A stretch of 40,683 nucleotides of DNA from a virus. The notes below the pieces were generated by a model. The model had not been told where the DNA came from. It saw only the letters and a program-made list of their open reading frames with translations, and did not search any database. A program made the translations under genes and the position numbers. Below are positions 1 to 8,274 of this stretch, piece by piece. Each line of letters begins with the position of its first letter. Position 1 is the first letter of the stretch. The stretch covers positions 1 through 40,683 of the IMG/VR virus record IMGVR_UViG_3300036884_000030; one strand, written 5' to 3'.

Positions 1-437
1 CCCAAGGCGTCGCAGGCACGCAGGGCACGACCGGCACGCAAGGGACCCAAGGGGCGACCGGTACACAAGGGACGACGGGCACTCAGGGCGCTGTAGGTAC
101 TCAAGGCGCGGCCGGGACCCAGGGCACCACTGGCACCGCCGGGGCTCAGGGAACAACTGGCACCCAGGGAGCCACGGGTACTCGAGGTGCGGTCGGCACC
201 CAGGGTGCGGTCGGCACGCAGGGGACCACCGGAACACAGGGAACGCAGGGCACGACTGGTACGCAAGGTGCCCAGGGCACCACCGGGACCCAGGGGACGC
301 AGGGCACTACGGGTACCCAGGGCGCAGCCGGGGGTTTGACCTCAGCCGGAGGCGGAGCCGCCGGAACAAGTGTCTGGGTCGGGACGACTGATCCGGCCGG
401 GAGTGCCGGCGAAGGCGACATCTGGGTGAACGCATGA
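1..437 (+). CDS. Collagen-like virion protein, 3' part (continues from 39624-40683 across the circular join)
   Basis: This is the C-terminal part of a Gly-X-Y repeat protein. Codons are in register from base 3; bases 1-2 complete the codon begun by base 40683. Repeats such as GTQGTT and GTQGAV run to about base 330. A short non-repetitive tail follows and ends in DIWVNA, with the stop at 435-437. Joined to the right-end part, the protein has 498 residues. Collagen-like triplets in phages usually form trimeric fibres or spikes on the virion, and the location next to portal and fibre genes agrees. The stop overlaps the next ATG at 434. Repeat number may be wrong because long near-identical blocks could be collapsed in assembly. 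Confidence 0.85.
   Translation, partial: QGVAGTQGTTGTQGTQGATGTQGTTGTQGAVGTQGAAGTQGTTGTAGAQGTTGTQGATGTRGAVGTQGAVGTQGTTGTQGTQGTTGTQGAQGTTGTQGTQGTTGTQGAAGGLTSAGGGAAGTSVWVGTTDPAGSAGEGDIWVNA
71..251 (+). repeat. Long near-identical repeat blocks in the collagen-like gene
   Basis: Bases 162-251 match 39819-39908 over 90 bp with one difference (G at 184, A at 39841; Arg against Gln). Bases 71-161 match about 40547-40637 with about four differences. These sit on top of the basic 9/18-bp Gly-X-Y periodicity. They point to recent duplication or gene conversion inside the gene, and they make assembly of this gene uncertain. Confidence 0.85.
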
Positions 438-1135
438 GTACCACCCTCTACGCGCACTATGCGTCCAGCGATGTGCAACTGGCGATCAAGACCGAGAGTC
501 TGTCCACGACGATCGGTACGTCCTCGTTGTATGACTCGGCCTATCCGGGGACGGCGAACGGTCCAGCCTCGATAAACGCGGGTGGCGCGGATTGGGTACC
601 GACGTGCTGGCTCTCGCCGACCATCGCTGATGGCGGCGGCGCGACCATCAGCGGCAGCATTACTGCCAATCTGTGGATGAAAGAGTCGAACACATCGGCG
701 AATGTCGGGGCCAAAGTTCTGATTCAGCGATGCGACTCCTCAGGCAACGTCATCTCGACCATCGCTAGCTCGGCGAAGGGTACAGAGGTCGGCACCTCGT
801 TGTCTGCCCAGAACTGGAGCATCTCTCCAACATCCACAATCCTCGTTCCGGGTAACCGCATTCTCGTGACAGTGTTCGGCGTAGACGCCGGTGGCACGAT
901 GAAGACCGGATATACGATGGCGTTTCAGTACGACGGCCCAGCGGGATCGGGCAACTCCTACGTCGCTTTCGCCGAGTCCCTGACATTCGGGGCTTGGACC
1001 GCTGCCCCGACTCTCAAGGTCCGACGCAGCAGCGCATGGACCGCAGGGGCCGTGAAGGTGCGCCGCAGTAGCGCTTGGGTTGCCCCTACCGCAGTCAAGG
1101 TCAGGCGGAGCGGCGCATGGACGACGGTGACATGA
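434..1135 (+). CDS. Putative virion (tail/fibre) protein with C-terminal KVRRS-AW repeats
   Basis: This 233-residue protein is not recognised by family. The first 190 residues are rich in Ser, Thr, Gly and Ala with alternating hydrophobics, as in beta-rich phage appendage proteins. The C-terminus carries three copies of KVRRS(S/G)AW, with the Lys codons at 1016, 1055 and 1097, spaced 13 and 14 residues apart. Short repeats of this kind occur at the C-termini of actinophage minor tail proteins. The start ATG at 434 overlaps the stop of the collagen-like gene, and its stop overlaps the glycosyltransferase start, so the three are probably translated together. A role in the virion appendage is inferred from composition and position. 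Confidence 0.7.
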   Translation: MSTTLYAHYASSDVQLAIKTESLSTTIGTSSLYDSAYPGTANGPASINAGGADWVPTCWLSPTIADGGGATISGSITANLWMKESNTSANVGAKVLIQRCDSSGNVISTIASSAKGTEVGTSLSAQNWSISPTSTILVPGNRILVTVFGVDAGGTMKTGYTMAFQYDGPAGSGNSYVAFAESLTFGAWTAAPTLKVRRSSAWTAGAVKVRRSSAWVAPTAVKVRRSGAWTTVT

Positions 1136-2181
1136 CCACCTACGGCGCCGTCCTCATAGTCAAGAACGAGGCGGCCAACATCGAACGCTGTCTTGCGTCG
1201 GCCATCGCGGCGGGCGTGACCGTGGCGAGCATCGTTGATACCGGGTCAAGCGACGGCACGATGGCGCTGGTCAGGAAGGCGTGCGCCGGGATCGAACTCC
1301 GGCTGTCCGAGGTTCCCTTCTCGAGCATGGGGCAGGCGCGCTCGGCGGCGTTCGCGGCGGCCTATGACTCGGCCGACTGGCTCCTGGCCCTCGACGCTGA
1401 CATGACGTGCGAGATCGAGGACGGGTTCGAACCCACCGGCGACGCCTACGGGATCACGATGGACACGGGCACCTACCGCTGGGACCTGCCCCTCCTCCTC
1501 AACGGCCGCATCCGTTGGAAGTCTACGGGGGGCTACCACGAATATACGTCCCGGGCGGACGGCGCCGGGTACGCCTACCCGCACACCGACAAGGTTCGGG
1601 TGCACTTCGTCACCCCGCCCCGGACTCTTCAGAAGTCCCATTGGATCGTCGCGCTCCTCGAAGGGGATCTCCTGAAGAACCCCGAGGATACGCGGACCCT
1701 GTTCTACCTCGCGCAGGAGCGGCGGGACCTCGGCGACCCTCGTGCGCGCGAGACGTACCTGAAGCGCGCCGGGCTGGGCGGATGGGAAGAGGAAGCCTGG
1801 TGGTGCCTGTATCAGGCCGCCCGTCTCGCAGAGTGGCCCGCCCGCGCCGGTGAGTTGATGACCGCGTGGGAGCGCCGGCCGTTCCGCTTGGAGCCTTTGC
1901 GTGACCTCGTGCGCGAGTTGAACGACCGCGGCGACCATCACGCTGCGTACCAGCTCGCCTGCGCCCCGCGCCCGCTCAACCCCGATGCCACGTTCACGGA
2001 ACCCGCCGTGTGGGACTGGGAGATGGACTTCCAGCGGAGCATCGCGGCGTGGTGGGTGGGCTATCCCGAGGAGACGCGGGCGCTCAGCGAGAACCTGCTG
2101 GCGCGCGATGACCTGCCGGCCGACGTGCGGGCGGCGGTAGAGCGGAACCTGGGACTTTGCAACCCGGCGGTGGCGGCATGA
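1132..2181 (+). CDS. Family 2 glycosyltransferase
   Basis: This 349-residue protein has a GT-A type N-terminus. It shows the opening VLIVKNEAANIERCL, the nucleotide-binding motif DTGSSDGT (residues 36-43) and a DAD metal-binding triplet (88-90) after LLAL. The C-terminal half is helical and Trp-rich, with TPR-like helices around residues 180-260. I chose ATG 1132, which overlaps the preceding stop, over the upstream in-frame ATG at 1075, which lies inside the previous gene. GT2 enzymes transfer a sugar from a nucleotide-sugar donor. Sitting directly after a collagen-like fibre and a tail protein, it may glycosylate virion proteins, or it may modify host surface glycans. The acceptor is not known. 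Confidence 0.85.
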   Translation: MTTYGAVLIVKNEAANIERCLASAIAAGVTVASIVDTGSSDGTMALVRKACAGIELRLSEVPFSSMGQARSAAFAAAYDSADWLLALDADMTCEIEDGFEPTGDAYGITMDTGTYRWDLPLLLNGRIRWKSTGGYHEYTSRADGAGYAYPHTDKVRVHFVTPPRTLQKSHWIVALLEGDLLKNPEDTRTLFYLAQERRDLGDPRARETYLKRAGLGGWEEEAWWCLYQAARLAEWPARAGELMTAWERRPFRLEPLRDLVRELNDRGDHHAAYQLACAPRPLNPDATFTEPAVWDWEMDFQRSIAAWWVGYPEETRALSENLLARDDLPADVRAAVERNLGLCNPAVAA

Positions 2182-2462
2182 ACAGCTTCCAGCGTGCTCC
2201 GCTCGGGACGACCTTCGGGTTCCAGCCCGGCTTCCAGGCGATCTCCGCTGCTCAGCCCGTCGCGGACGGCGTGGGGTTCGGGCCGCCTCGTCCGCCGCTG
2301 GCTGAGATGATGGTCGCGCAGATGACCAAGCTCGCCCGTGAGGACGCGGAGCGCGACGCGGCCATCGCGGCCATCCGACGCCGGCTCGCGCCGTTCCGAG
2401 ATGCACCCGAGGAGCTGTGGCTGCTAGGTCTCATCACTGATGAGGAGTGGGTGGCGGCATGA
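2178..2462 (+). CDS. Hypothetical protein
   Basis: This 94-residue protein has no recognised family. Residues 1-35 are rich in Gly, Phe and Pro. Residues 36-70 form a charged probable helix around EMMVAQMTKLAREDAERD. The C-terminus is acidic, with LWLLGLITDEEWVAA. It is coupled by ATGA overlaps on both sides, between the glycosyltransferase and the prohead protease. It could be a small head or assembly protein; this is position only. Confidence 0.65.
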   Translation: MNSFQRAPLGTTFGFQPGFQAISAAQPVADGVGFGPPRPPLAEMMVAQMTKLAREDAERDAAIAAIRRRLAPFRDAPEELWLLGLITDEEWVAA

Positions 2463-2827
2463 ACGAGCAGCGCTACGTCCTCGGGATCGCCTACCAGGCC
2501 GGTCCCGATCCGCGCATCGACGTGGGCGCGGACGGCGGCCGGGACTACTTCACGCCGGAGGAGCTTGAGAAGGCCGCGTGGCGCTTCCTCCAGGCCGAGC
2601 ACACGGTCGGGCTGGGGCACGCGGATGGCACCGAGGGCTCGGCGGAGATCGTCGAGAGCTACATCTACCGGGGACCGGATTGGCCGATGGGCGACGTGAT
2701 CGTGAAGTCCGGCGACTGGCTCCTCGGGGCTATCCTCGATCCCATCGCGTGGGATCTGTACAAGGTCGGAGTCATCGACGGCTGGTCCGTGCAGGGCACG
2801 GCCCGGCGCGTGAGGAGTGGAACATGA
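2459..2827 (+). CDS. Prohead protease, XkdF-like
   Basis: This 122-residue protein matches the XkdF-like serine protease domain of phage prohead proteases. It shows the opening VLGIAYQAGPDP, then FTPEELEKAAWRFLQ, then VGLGHADG supplying the probable catalytic His. Next come VESYIYRGPDWPMGD, SGDWLLGAIL and a closing GWSVQGTARR in the place of the usual GFSIGG motif. In the family it cleaves scaffold and capsid protein during head maturation. The Ser of GWSVQG is the probable nucleophile by analogy. It is followed by a scaffold-like protein and the major capsid protein, the usual order. I start it at ATG 2459, overlapping the previous stop, not at the in-frame codon at 2447. Confidence 0.8.
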   Translation: MNEQRYVLGIAYQAGPDPRIDVGADGGRDYFTPEELEKAAWRFLQAEHTVGLGHADGTEGSAEIVESYIYRGPDWPMGDVIVKSGDWLLGAILDPIAWDLYKVGVIDGWSVQGTARRVRSGT

Positions 2828-4134
2828 ACAAGAAGCCGTTGACCGAACTGCGCGACGCGGACATCCGCCGCGTGGACGCCGTGAAGGGCGCCGCCAACGG
2901 CACCCGCTTCCTCATCGCCAAGGCGTCCGCCGGAGAGGCCGGGATCGTCTCGCCGGAGGAGGTGCGCGACCTGATCGCCGACCCGGCCATTGGGGAGGAC
3001 ACGTACCTCGGCGCGGCCGGTGAGATCCTGAAGGCCGAGACAAGCGGCGCGGGCCAGAATGACCTGGCCGATGCCGACTTCGCGTACATCGAGCCCGGTG
3101 GCACGAAGGACGAGGGCGGGAAGACGACGCCGCGCTCTCTGCGCCACTTCCCCATCAATGACGAGGCCCACGTGCGCAACGCGCTCGGCCGTCTTTCCCA
3201 GAGCCCCTTCGAGTCCAAGGCGCGGCCGAAGGTCGAGGCAGCCGCGCGCCGCATGGGCATCGGCGAACCAGCCGAAGTCGCAAAGGAGTCCCAGATGACT
3301 GCTCCGGCAGATCAGGTCCCGGCAGCGTCCGGGGCTGAAGACGAAGTGGCGAAGGACGCCCCCTCCCTGAAGGACGCTCGCGCGGTCCTCAAGCAGGCGG
3401 AGCGCGACCGGCGCGTCGCCAAGCTCGAAAAGAAGATCGCGAAGGCCAAGGCGTCGTTCGGCGGCAAGAAGGCCGCTCCGTTCACGGCCGAGGAGCCGGC
3501 GGCTGACGGCGAGCCCGACGCGGACGATGCGGCCGTCGAGAAGGCCAAGCCCGTGACGCTCCGCAAGGCCAAGGCAGCCGCCAAGGCCGCCCGGCTCGAG
3601 AAGCGCACAGCCCGGGATCGCATCTCGGTCGCGAAGGCGCAGGCCACGCTCGCCAAAATCGGGCGCCGTAACTCGACATCCGATCAGCAGCACGTTGATG
3701 CCATCGACACCCACGCGGCGGCGCTCGGCGCGACCGCCCATCTGACCACTACGACCGACACCACGCTCGACCCGGCCGACCTCCAGAAGGCGGCCGACGG
3801 GCAGGTGGCGGACGCCATCGGTCTCATCCAGAAGGCCATCGGTCCTCTCTTCGGCGAGAAGTTGGAGGCGATCCGGGGCGACCTGACTGAAGTCAGTCAG
3901 CAGGTCGCGAAGATCGCGAAGACTCCGCTGGCGGGTGGGCCGCGCATCGTCCTCGAGCGCGACGGGTCTCTCGTCGGGGCTCCGGACGGTCAGCTCGGCC
4001 TGACCTACGAACAGGCGGTACTCGCGAAGGTCGCAGCGAGCTACCCGGTCGGCTCCGTCCAGCGCGAGGCGCTGGAGAAAGCCGCCGCCACGTCGGCCAT
4101 CAAGGACCTCATGCAGGCCCGCGACTCCCACTGA
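2824..4134 (+). CDS. Scaffold-like capsid assembly protein with DUF6582-like domain
   Basis: This is a 436-residue protein starting at ATG 2824, coupled to the protease stop; the same frame is open upstream to 2578, but that part is a shadow. Residues 1-25 contain VDAVKGAANGTRFLIAK, a segment often seen at the start of proteins following XkdF-type proteases. Residues about 80-145 contain ADFAYIEPGG, then LRHFPINDEAHVRNAL and AAARRMGI, a pattern I associate with DUF6582. Residues 160-290 are an Ala/Lys/Glu-rich coiled coil. A Leu/Ile-rich helical region and a C-terminus before the capsid gene complete it. Length, charge and position fit an internal scaffold that the protease digests. Confidence 0.7.
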   Translation: MNKKPLTELRDADIRRVDAVKGAANGTRFLIAKASAGEAGIVSPEEVRDLIADPAIGEDTYLGAAGEILKAETSGAGQNDLADADFAYIEPGGTKDEGGKTTPRSLRHFPINDEAHVRNALGRLSQSPFESKARPKVEAAARRMGIGEPAEVAKESQMTAPADQVPAASGAEDEVAKDAPSLKDARAVLKQAERDRRVAKLEKKIAKAKASFGGKKAAPFTAEEPAADGEPDADDAAVEKAKPVTLRKAKAAAKAARLEKRTARDRISVAKAQATLAKIGRRNSTSDQQHVDAIDTHAAALGATAHLTTTTDTTLDPADLQKAADGQVADAIGLIQKAIGPLFGEKLEAIRGDLTEVSQQVAKIAKTPLAGGPRIVLERDGSLVGAPDGQLGLTYEQAVLAKVAASYPVGSVQREALEKAAATSAIKDLMQARDSH

Positions 4135-4206
4135 CCCGAACCTGCCCCGGCGCGAGTGCGAGTGAGCGCCGAACAGCAGACCCCCGACTCGCAGGGAGAC
4201 AATCGA

Positions 4207-5826
4207 ATGACTGCACCCTACCGCGGAGGCGCGGGGCTCGCCGACGTGTCGGCCGAGTCTATCGCCGCCGTCCGCGCCGCTCTGACCTCCGGGCGGACGG
4301 TCCAGGGAGACCCGGCCGTCCTCGCCAAGGCCACCACCCAGGGCTGGCAGGTCGCGACGGGGGCCGTCGGCCTCCTGCTCGAGCCCCGCCTCATCAACCT
4401 GTTCCCCGTCCTCTCCCCGATCCGCAACTGGATGTCCCGGCACGGGGCACCGAACGGCGCGACGGCCGTCCAGTGGCGCGCCATCACGGGCATCAACGTC
4501 GCGAGCCTCAAGCCGGGCGTCGCCGACGGGCTGCGCAACAGCGTCGTATCGACCGCGGAGCACGACCGCACCCAGGCGTTCAAGAGCTTTGGGTACGATG
4601 ACTTCGTGACCTTCGACGCGCAGGACAGCGCGGCCAACCTCTACGACCTCCGCGCCGAGTCTTCGGCCAACCTCCTCGCCGCCGTGATGGCGACGGGCGA
4701 GGAGCCGCTTATCCTCGGCGGCAACGTCACGGCCCTCGGACCTCCGGTGTTCGTTGACGGCAGCATCACCGACGGCGCGGCGCTGGCCCTCGGACCTTTC
4801 ATCGCCGCCCAGTACGACATCGGCATCTCGGCCCTCACCCACTTCGGCTACGCGGCCGGAGCGGTAGGGCGCGGCCCGGCGGCAACGCCCGCCGACGCGC
4901 TCGACGAGACCAAGGTTCAGACCGTCGCGGCCACCCACACGTTGGCTGGCGGGCGCACGTCCGTTATCTGCACGTGGCCAGCCCTGCGCGGCGCGGTCGC
5001 GTACAACGTCTACATCGCCGCCACCCACGGCGGCGTCATGTACTACGCCGGCACCACGACGGCTACCCGCGTGACCATCGTCACGGCCGCGGGCGCCGCG
5101 GTGATCGCAGCGGCCCCGGCGACCTACACCCCCGCCGCCTACGGCACGCCGCTCGTCGTGGCGGCGCTGCCTGCGGCCCCGGCCTACGTTCCCAACAGCG
5201 CCGATCAGACCGCCGACACGCTCGCGTTCGATGGGCTGATCCCGCAGATCGAGGCCAACGCCGGCTCCCAGTACTACGACGCGACCGTCCAGTACAACGG
5301 CGGCGGCTACTTCAAAGACCTGTCCGGTGCGACGTACACCTCCGATGGCGGCAACGGCATCGTCGAGCTCGACAACATGCTGAAGTCGCTGTGGGACACG
5401 TCGCGCATCGGCCCCACCCGGATCTATGTGAACAGCCAGGAAGCGGAGACGTGGGGCAAGCTGATCGTTCAGGCGGGGGCCGGCGTCGGCACCTACCGCT
5501 GGACGCAGCAGGTAAACGCGGACGGTTCGGTGACCGGCGGCCTCGTGGCCGACAGTTACCGCAACAAGTTCACGAGTCCGCGGATCATCCCCATCGAGAT
5601 CCACCCGTACCTCGCGCCAGGCACGGTCATCGCGCTCTCCGAGCGCCTGCCGTTCCCCCGCGCGAACGTTCCCTCCGCCTTCCAGCTCGAGGTCTTGCGC
5701 GAATACACCCAGTACGACTGGGCGCAGGTCCAGCGGCGCTGGGAGTTCGGCATCTACGCCCGCGAGTGCCTGAAGGTCTACTTCCCGGCAGGCTGCGGCG
5801 TGATCGTCGGCAACACGCTGATCTGA
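4207..5826 (+). CDS. Major capsid protein with Ig/FN3-like insert
   Basis: This 539-residue protein sits in the capsid slot after protease and scaffold. The N-terminal helix is followed by LLLEPRLINLFPVLSPIRNW and by QWRAITGINV, patterns seen in HK97-fold capsids. Near the end are FGIYARECLKVYFPAG and GVIVGNTLI. Residues about 235-315 look like an inserted fibronectin/Ig-like domain, with CTWPALRGAVAYNVYIA followed by YYAGTTTATRVTI, which probably projects from the capsid surface. I start it at ATG 4207, preceded by AGGGAGA; GTG 4156 is in frame but has no such site. A strong hairpin follows the stop. Expression is probably high. Confidence 0.85.
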   Translation: MTAPYRGGAGLADVSAESIAAVRAALTSGRTVQGDPAVLAKATTQGWQVATGAVGLLLEPRLINLFPVLSPIRNWMSRHGAPNGATAVQWRAITGINVASLKPGVADGLRNSVVSTAEHDRTQAFKSFGYDDFVTFDAQDSAANLYDLRAESSANLLAAVMATGEEPLILGGNVTALGPPVFVDGSITDGAALALGPFIAAQYDIGISALTHFGYAAGAVGRGPAATPADALDETKVQTVAATHTLAGGRTSVICTWPALRGAVAYNVYIAATHGGVMYYAGTTTATRVTIVTAAGAAVIAAAPATYTPAAYGTPLVVAALPAAPAYVPNSADQTADTLAFDGLIPQIEANAGSQYYDATVQYNGGGYFKDLSGATYTSDGGNGIVELDNMLKSLWDTSRIGPTRIYVNSQEAETWGKLIVQAGAGVGTYRWTQQVNADGSVTGGLVADSYRNKFTSPRIIPIEIHPYLAPGTVIALSERLPFPRANVPSAFQLEVLREYTQYDWAQVQRRWEFGIYARECLKVYFPAGCGVIVGNTLI

Positions 5827-5833
5827 CCCTAGC

Positions 5834-5865
5834 GGGGGCCGGGCGTCACCTCCCGCCCGGTCCCC
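5834..5865 (+). terminator. Terminator-like hairpin after the capsid gene
   Basis: A 12-bp GC-rich stem (5834-5845 with 5854-5865, one G-U pair) encloses an 8-nt loop, starting 8 bases after the capsid stop. There is no T-tract after it, so it may attenuate transcription or protect the 3' end of the capsid mRNA rather than stop all transcription. Confidence 0.6.
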
Positions 5866-5884
5866 ACCCACAGAGGACGAACGG

Positions 5885-6751
5885 ATGTCTCAACTGACGC
5901 TCACCGTCCCGGTCCCGGGGACCGAGATCGCTGCCTATGGGACCGGCGCGCTGCTGCGCTGGGAGAGCGGCGCGTCGAGCTCCGGACCGTTCACGGAGCG
6001 CGGCACGACCGTGCTTGACCCCATCGTCACCTTCTATGCCTTCGACGACCCGAGCGTCTCGGCCTGGTACAGGACCCGGTTCTCGGACGCGGGCGGGACC
6101 AGCTTCTCCGCCTACGCCGCGGTGGACTCCGTGGGCGGCTACTGCTCATTGCTCGACGTGAAGCAGCGCCAGACGGGCGACGTGCCGGTGCAGTCAAGCG
6201 CTTTCGATGCCACGATCCTCGACGCGATCGCCGAGGTGTCCGATCTCATCAACGGCGAAGTCCGCAACCTCCGCGGCGAGCCGGAGGGGTGGTCGTTCCT
6301 CCCCGGCACTCCAACCGTGAGCCGTTACACCGGCCGGGACGCTCCGCTCCTGATGATCCACGACTCGGTGGCCGTCTCCGCCACTACCATCCTCGACCCG
6401 TTCGGGAACGTGGTCCAAGTGCTCTCTTCCGGGCTGGACTACCTGCCGTGGCCGATGAACGGCCTCCCGATCACCGGATTGACCCGCGTCAACGGCTGGT
6501 GGCCGAGCTGGTACGGCGGGGTTCAGGTGAGCCGGACGCCGGGCTACGGCCTCTCGGTCCCGCCGAACGTGCGCGGCGCTGCGCTCGCGGAGGTCATCCG
6601 CGCCATCCGCGCCGGACAGGCGGGCGAGGATGACCGGCTGGGGATGACGCCGTTCGGCTCAGTGGTCGTCTCCAAGGCCCTGCTCCAGTCCACGCTCCGA
6701 ATGTTGAGCCGCTATCGCAACGGCGCGGCGCTCCTGCGGGGGCCGGGCTGA
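5885..6751 (+). CDS. Head-tail adaptor protein with N-terminal FN3-like domain
   Basis: This 288-residue protein has two parts. Residues about 5-80 resemble an Ig/FN3 domain, ending in WYRTRFSDAGGTSFSAY. Residues 85-288 carry an adaptor-like pattern: a conserved start YCSLLDVKQR, helix DATILDAIAEVSDLIN, then a beta-rich middle and a C-terminal helix VRGAALAEVIRAIRAG. HK97 gp6-type connectors share the pattern of an N-terminal helix that counts Asp/Glu-rich 'DVK' motifs and a C-terminal helix. The start is supported by AGAGGACGA upstream. It lies directly after the capsid gene, where the connector is expected. It would form the ring between portal and tail. Confidence 0.6.
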   Translation: MSQLTLTVPVPGTEIAAYGTGALLRWESGASSSGPFTERGTTVLDPIVTFYAFDDPSVSAWYRTRFSDAGGTSFSAYAAVDSVGGYCSLLDVKQRQTGDVPVQSSAFDATILDAIAEVSDLINGEVRNLRGEPEGWSFLPGTPTVSRYTGRDAPLLMIHDSVAVSATTILDPFGNVVQVLSSGLDYLPWPMNGLPITGLTRVNGWWPSWYGGVQVSRTPGYGLSVPPNVRGAALAEVIRAIRAGQAGEDDRLGMTPFGSVVVSKALLQSTLRMLSRYRNGAALLRGPG

Positions 6752-7254
6752 TGGCCGGCAACTTCAGCGTCACGGTCGAGGTCCCGAACCTGCTTGCGGT
6801 GCAGGCGCGGCTCGAGGAGTTGGGCGTCGTCAAGGTCCCGATCGCCATGCGCAAGATCATCGTGGCCGGGGCGAAGCCGATGAAGGCCGCGATCCAGAAT
6901 GAGACGCCGATCGGCGAGTACACCAACGTCAAGGAGAACAACTGGCCGGGTGACCTACAGCGGGGCGTGCGGTACAAGTCCGGCAAGACGTCGAAGGCGC
7001 TCGCGTCGATCGCCGGAGCACACCAGTCGCTCGCGTATTACATGGTCGGTCCGATGGGCAAGGGAACCGCGCATCGCCATCTCGTCATCGGTGGGCACGA
7101 GATCGTCGGTCACAAGCCGAACCTGACGCACACCGGCAAGCGGACCACGCCGAACCCGTTCGTCGAGCGTGGCCGGAAGGCGGGCGAGGGTCCGGCTATC
7201 GCGGCGATCGAGGTCGCGGCCAAGGCAGCCCTCGAAGCGGCGGCGCGATCATGA
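6751..7254 (+). CDS. HK97 gp10-like tail completion protein
   Basis: This 167-residue protein starts at an ATG that shares one base with the previous stop (TGATG). It shows LAVQARLEELG, then MRKIIVAGAKPMKAAIQNETP, then a basic region with LQRGVRYKSGKTSKA, and the typical C-terminal TPNPFVERGRKAGEGPAI. The NPF(V/L) motif near the end is characteristic of HK97 gp10-like proteins, which complete the neck or tail before head joining. It is placed between adaptor and tail terminator genes, as expected. Confidence 0.75.
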   Translation: MAGNFSVTVEVPNLLAVQARLEELGVVKVPIAMRKIIVAGAKPMKAAIQNETPIGEYTNVKENNWPGDLQRGVRYKSGKTSKALASIAGAHQSLAYYMVGPMGKGTAHRHLVIGGHEIVGHKPNLTHTGKRTTPNPFVERGRKAGEGPAIAAIEVAAKAALEAAARS

Positions 7255-7751
7255 GCGGGAGCAGCATCGCGGCGATCGTGGATTATTCGGCGGTGCTGGC
7301 GGCTGGGATCCAGAACGTCATGATGCCGAACGGGACCCGGGTTGGCGTGCGCTCGGTCTACGGCGCCGGGCAGAACCTCTATGCCGACCCGCTCCGAGCG
7401 GGGCAGATGATCCAGCCGTGCCCTGAGAACCCGACCGAGCCGTTCACCCATTTCTCGGTTATGCCAGAGGCTCCCGACACCAAACCGATCACGCAGCAGG
7501 GGCTAGAGGAATGGAACTGGACGATCCCGATGCGGCTGGCCCTCCCGCGCGGTGACGCTGCGACAGCGACCGCGACACTGCTGCCGTTCTACAACGCCTA
7601 CAAGGCGGCCCTCACGGCAAACGGGACCGACTGGACGCTCGGTGGGCTGGCCCTGAACGCCAATATCTCGAGTTTCGACCGCAGTTCCGACGCCTCCTGG
7701 CTGTGGCTCGAGATGGAGCTGCTCGTCGTCGAGATCGTCAGCTATAGCTAG
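7251..7751 (+). CDS. Probable tail terminator protein
   Basis: This 166-residue protein is called from position (after gp10-like protein, before tail tube) and build. It has an N-terminal helix IAAIVDYSAVLAAGIQ, a central beta-rich region, the segment WNWTIPMRLALPRGDAATA, and a C-terminal strand WLEMELLVVEIVSYS. Tail terminator proteins of siphophages are about this size and have an alpha/beta fold with a long beta sheet. No single decisive motif is visible. It could also be another neck component. Confidence 0.5.
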   Translation: MSGSSIAAIVDYSAVLAAGIQNVMMPNGTRVGVRSVYGAGQNLYADPLRAGQMIQPCPENPTEPFTHFSVMPEAPDTKPITQQGLEEWNWTIPMRLALPRGDAATATATLLPFYNAYKAALTANGTDWTLGGLALNANISSFDRSSDASWLWLEMELLVVEIVSYS

Positions 7752-7811
7752 GGAGGTGCCGTCACGTCCGCCCCGTCATCCATACCCGTAGCCCCACGCA
7801 AGGAGTAGCAA

Positions 7812-8210
7812 ATGGCATCGCGCGTTCTCGTCGCACCGGCAACCACCCCCGGGGCGTATCCCGTCCTCCAGCCCGGAGCCGGGACCCTCGCCCTCGCGTT
7901 CCAGATTGCCGATCCCGCCCTCAAGCAGTACACGCCGCTCATCAACGGCAAGACCTACATCCTCGCCATGAACACGGACTCGAGCGCCCACACCGTGACG
8001 ATCTCGTCCGTCGTTGACGCCTTCAACCGGATCGGCAACATCACCGCCTACAGCCTCGCGGCGATCACGGGGACGACCCCGGTCATCGCGCAGTTCGGGC
8101 CGTTTGCGAACGCCGGCTGGCTGACGCCGACAGATGGCACGACACCGGCCGGGCTCTGGTTCGAAGCCAACGACGTGACGGTCAAGTTCGCGGTTTTGAC
8201 CCTCCCGTAA
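7812..8210 (+). CDS. Putative small virion protein
   Basis: This 132-residue beta-rich protein has its own AAGGAG site just upstream. It contains LALAFQIADPALKQYTPL, then INGKTYILAMNTDSSAHTVT, and ends in FEANDVTVKFAVLTLP. Small proteins of this build sit between neck and tail tube genes in many phages and may be decoration or tail proteins. I do not recognise a specific family, and the role is inferred from position only. Confidence 0.6.
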   Translation: MASRVLVAPATTPGAYPVLQPGAGTLALAFQIADPALKQYTPLINGKTYILAMNTDSSAHTVTISSVVDAFNRIGNITAYSLAAITGTTPVIAQFGPFANAGWLTPTDGTTPAGLWFEANDVTVKFAVLTLP

Positions 8211-8274
8211 TCCCCATCCCACCTTAGCCGGGGCGCTTGCTCAGCGGACCCGGTGAACAGGAAGGAGAGCGCTC

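Noticed and set aside
146-478. Minus-strand frame rich in VPVVPCVP repeats (also at 39839-40021 and 40289-40531)
   Set aside because: This is only the complement of the collagen-like repeats.
4156-4206. Earlier GTG start of the capsid gene
   Set aside because: ATG 4207 has AGGGAGA at the right distance; the GTG has no site, and the added residues do not look like a capsid N-terminus.
2665-5871. A 1068-residue open frame on the minus strand
   Set aside because: It lies opposite protease, scaffold and capsid genes, has no recognisable domain and is the usual antisense shadow of GC-rich genes.
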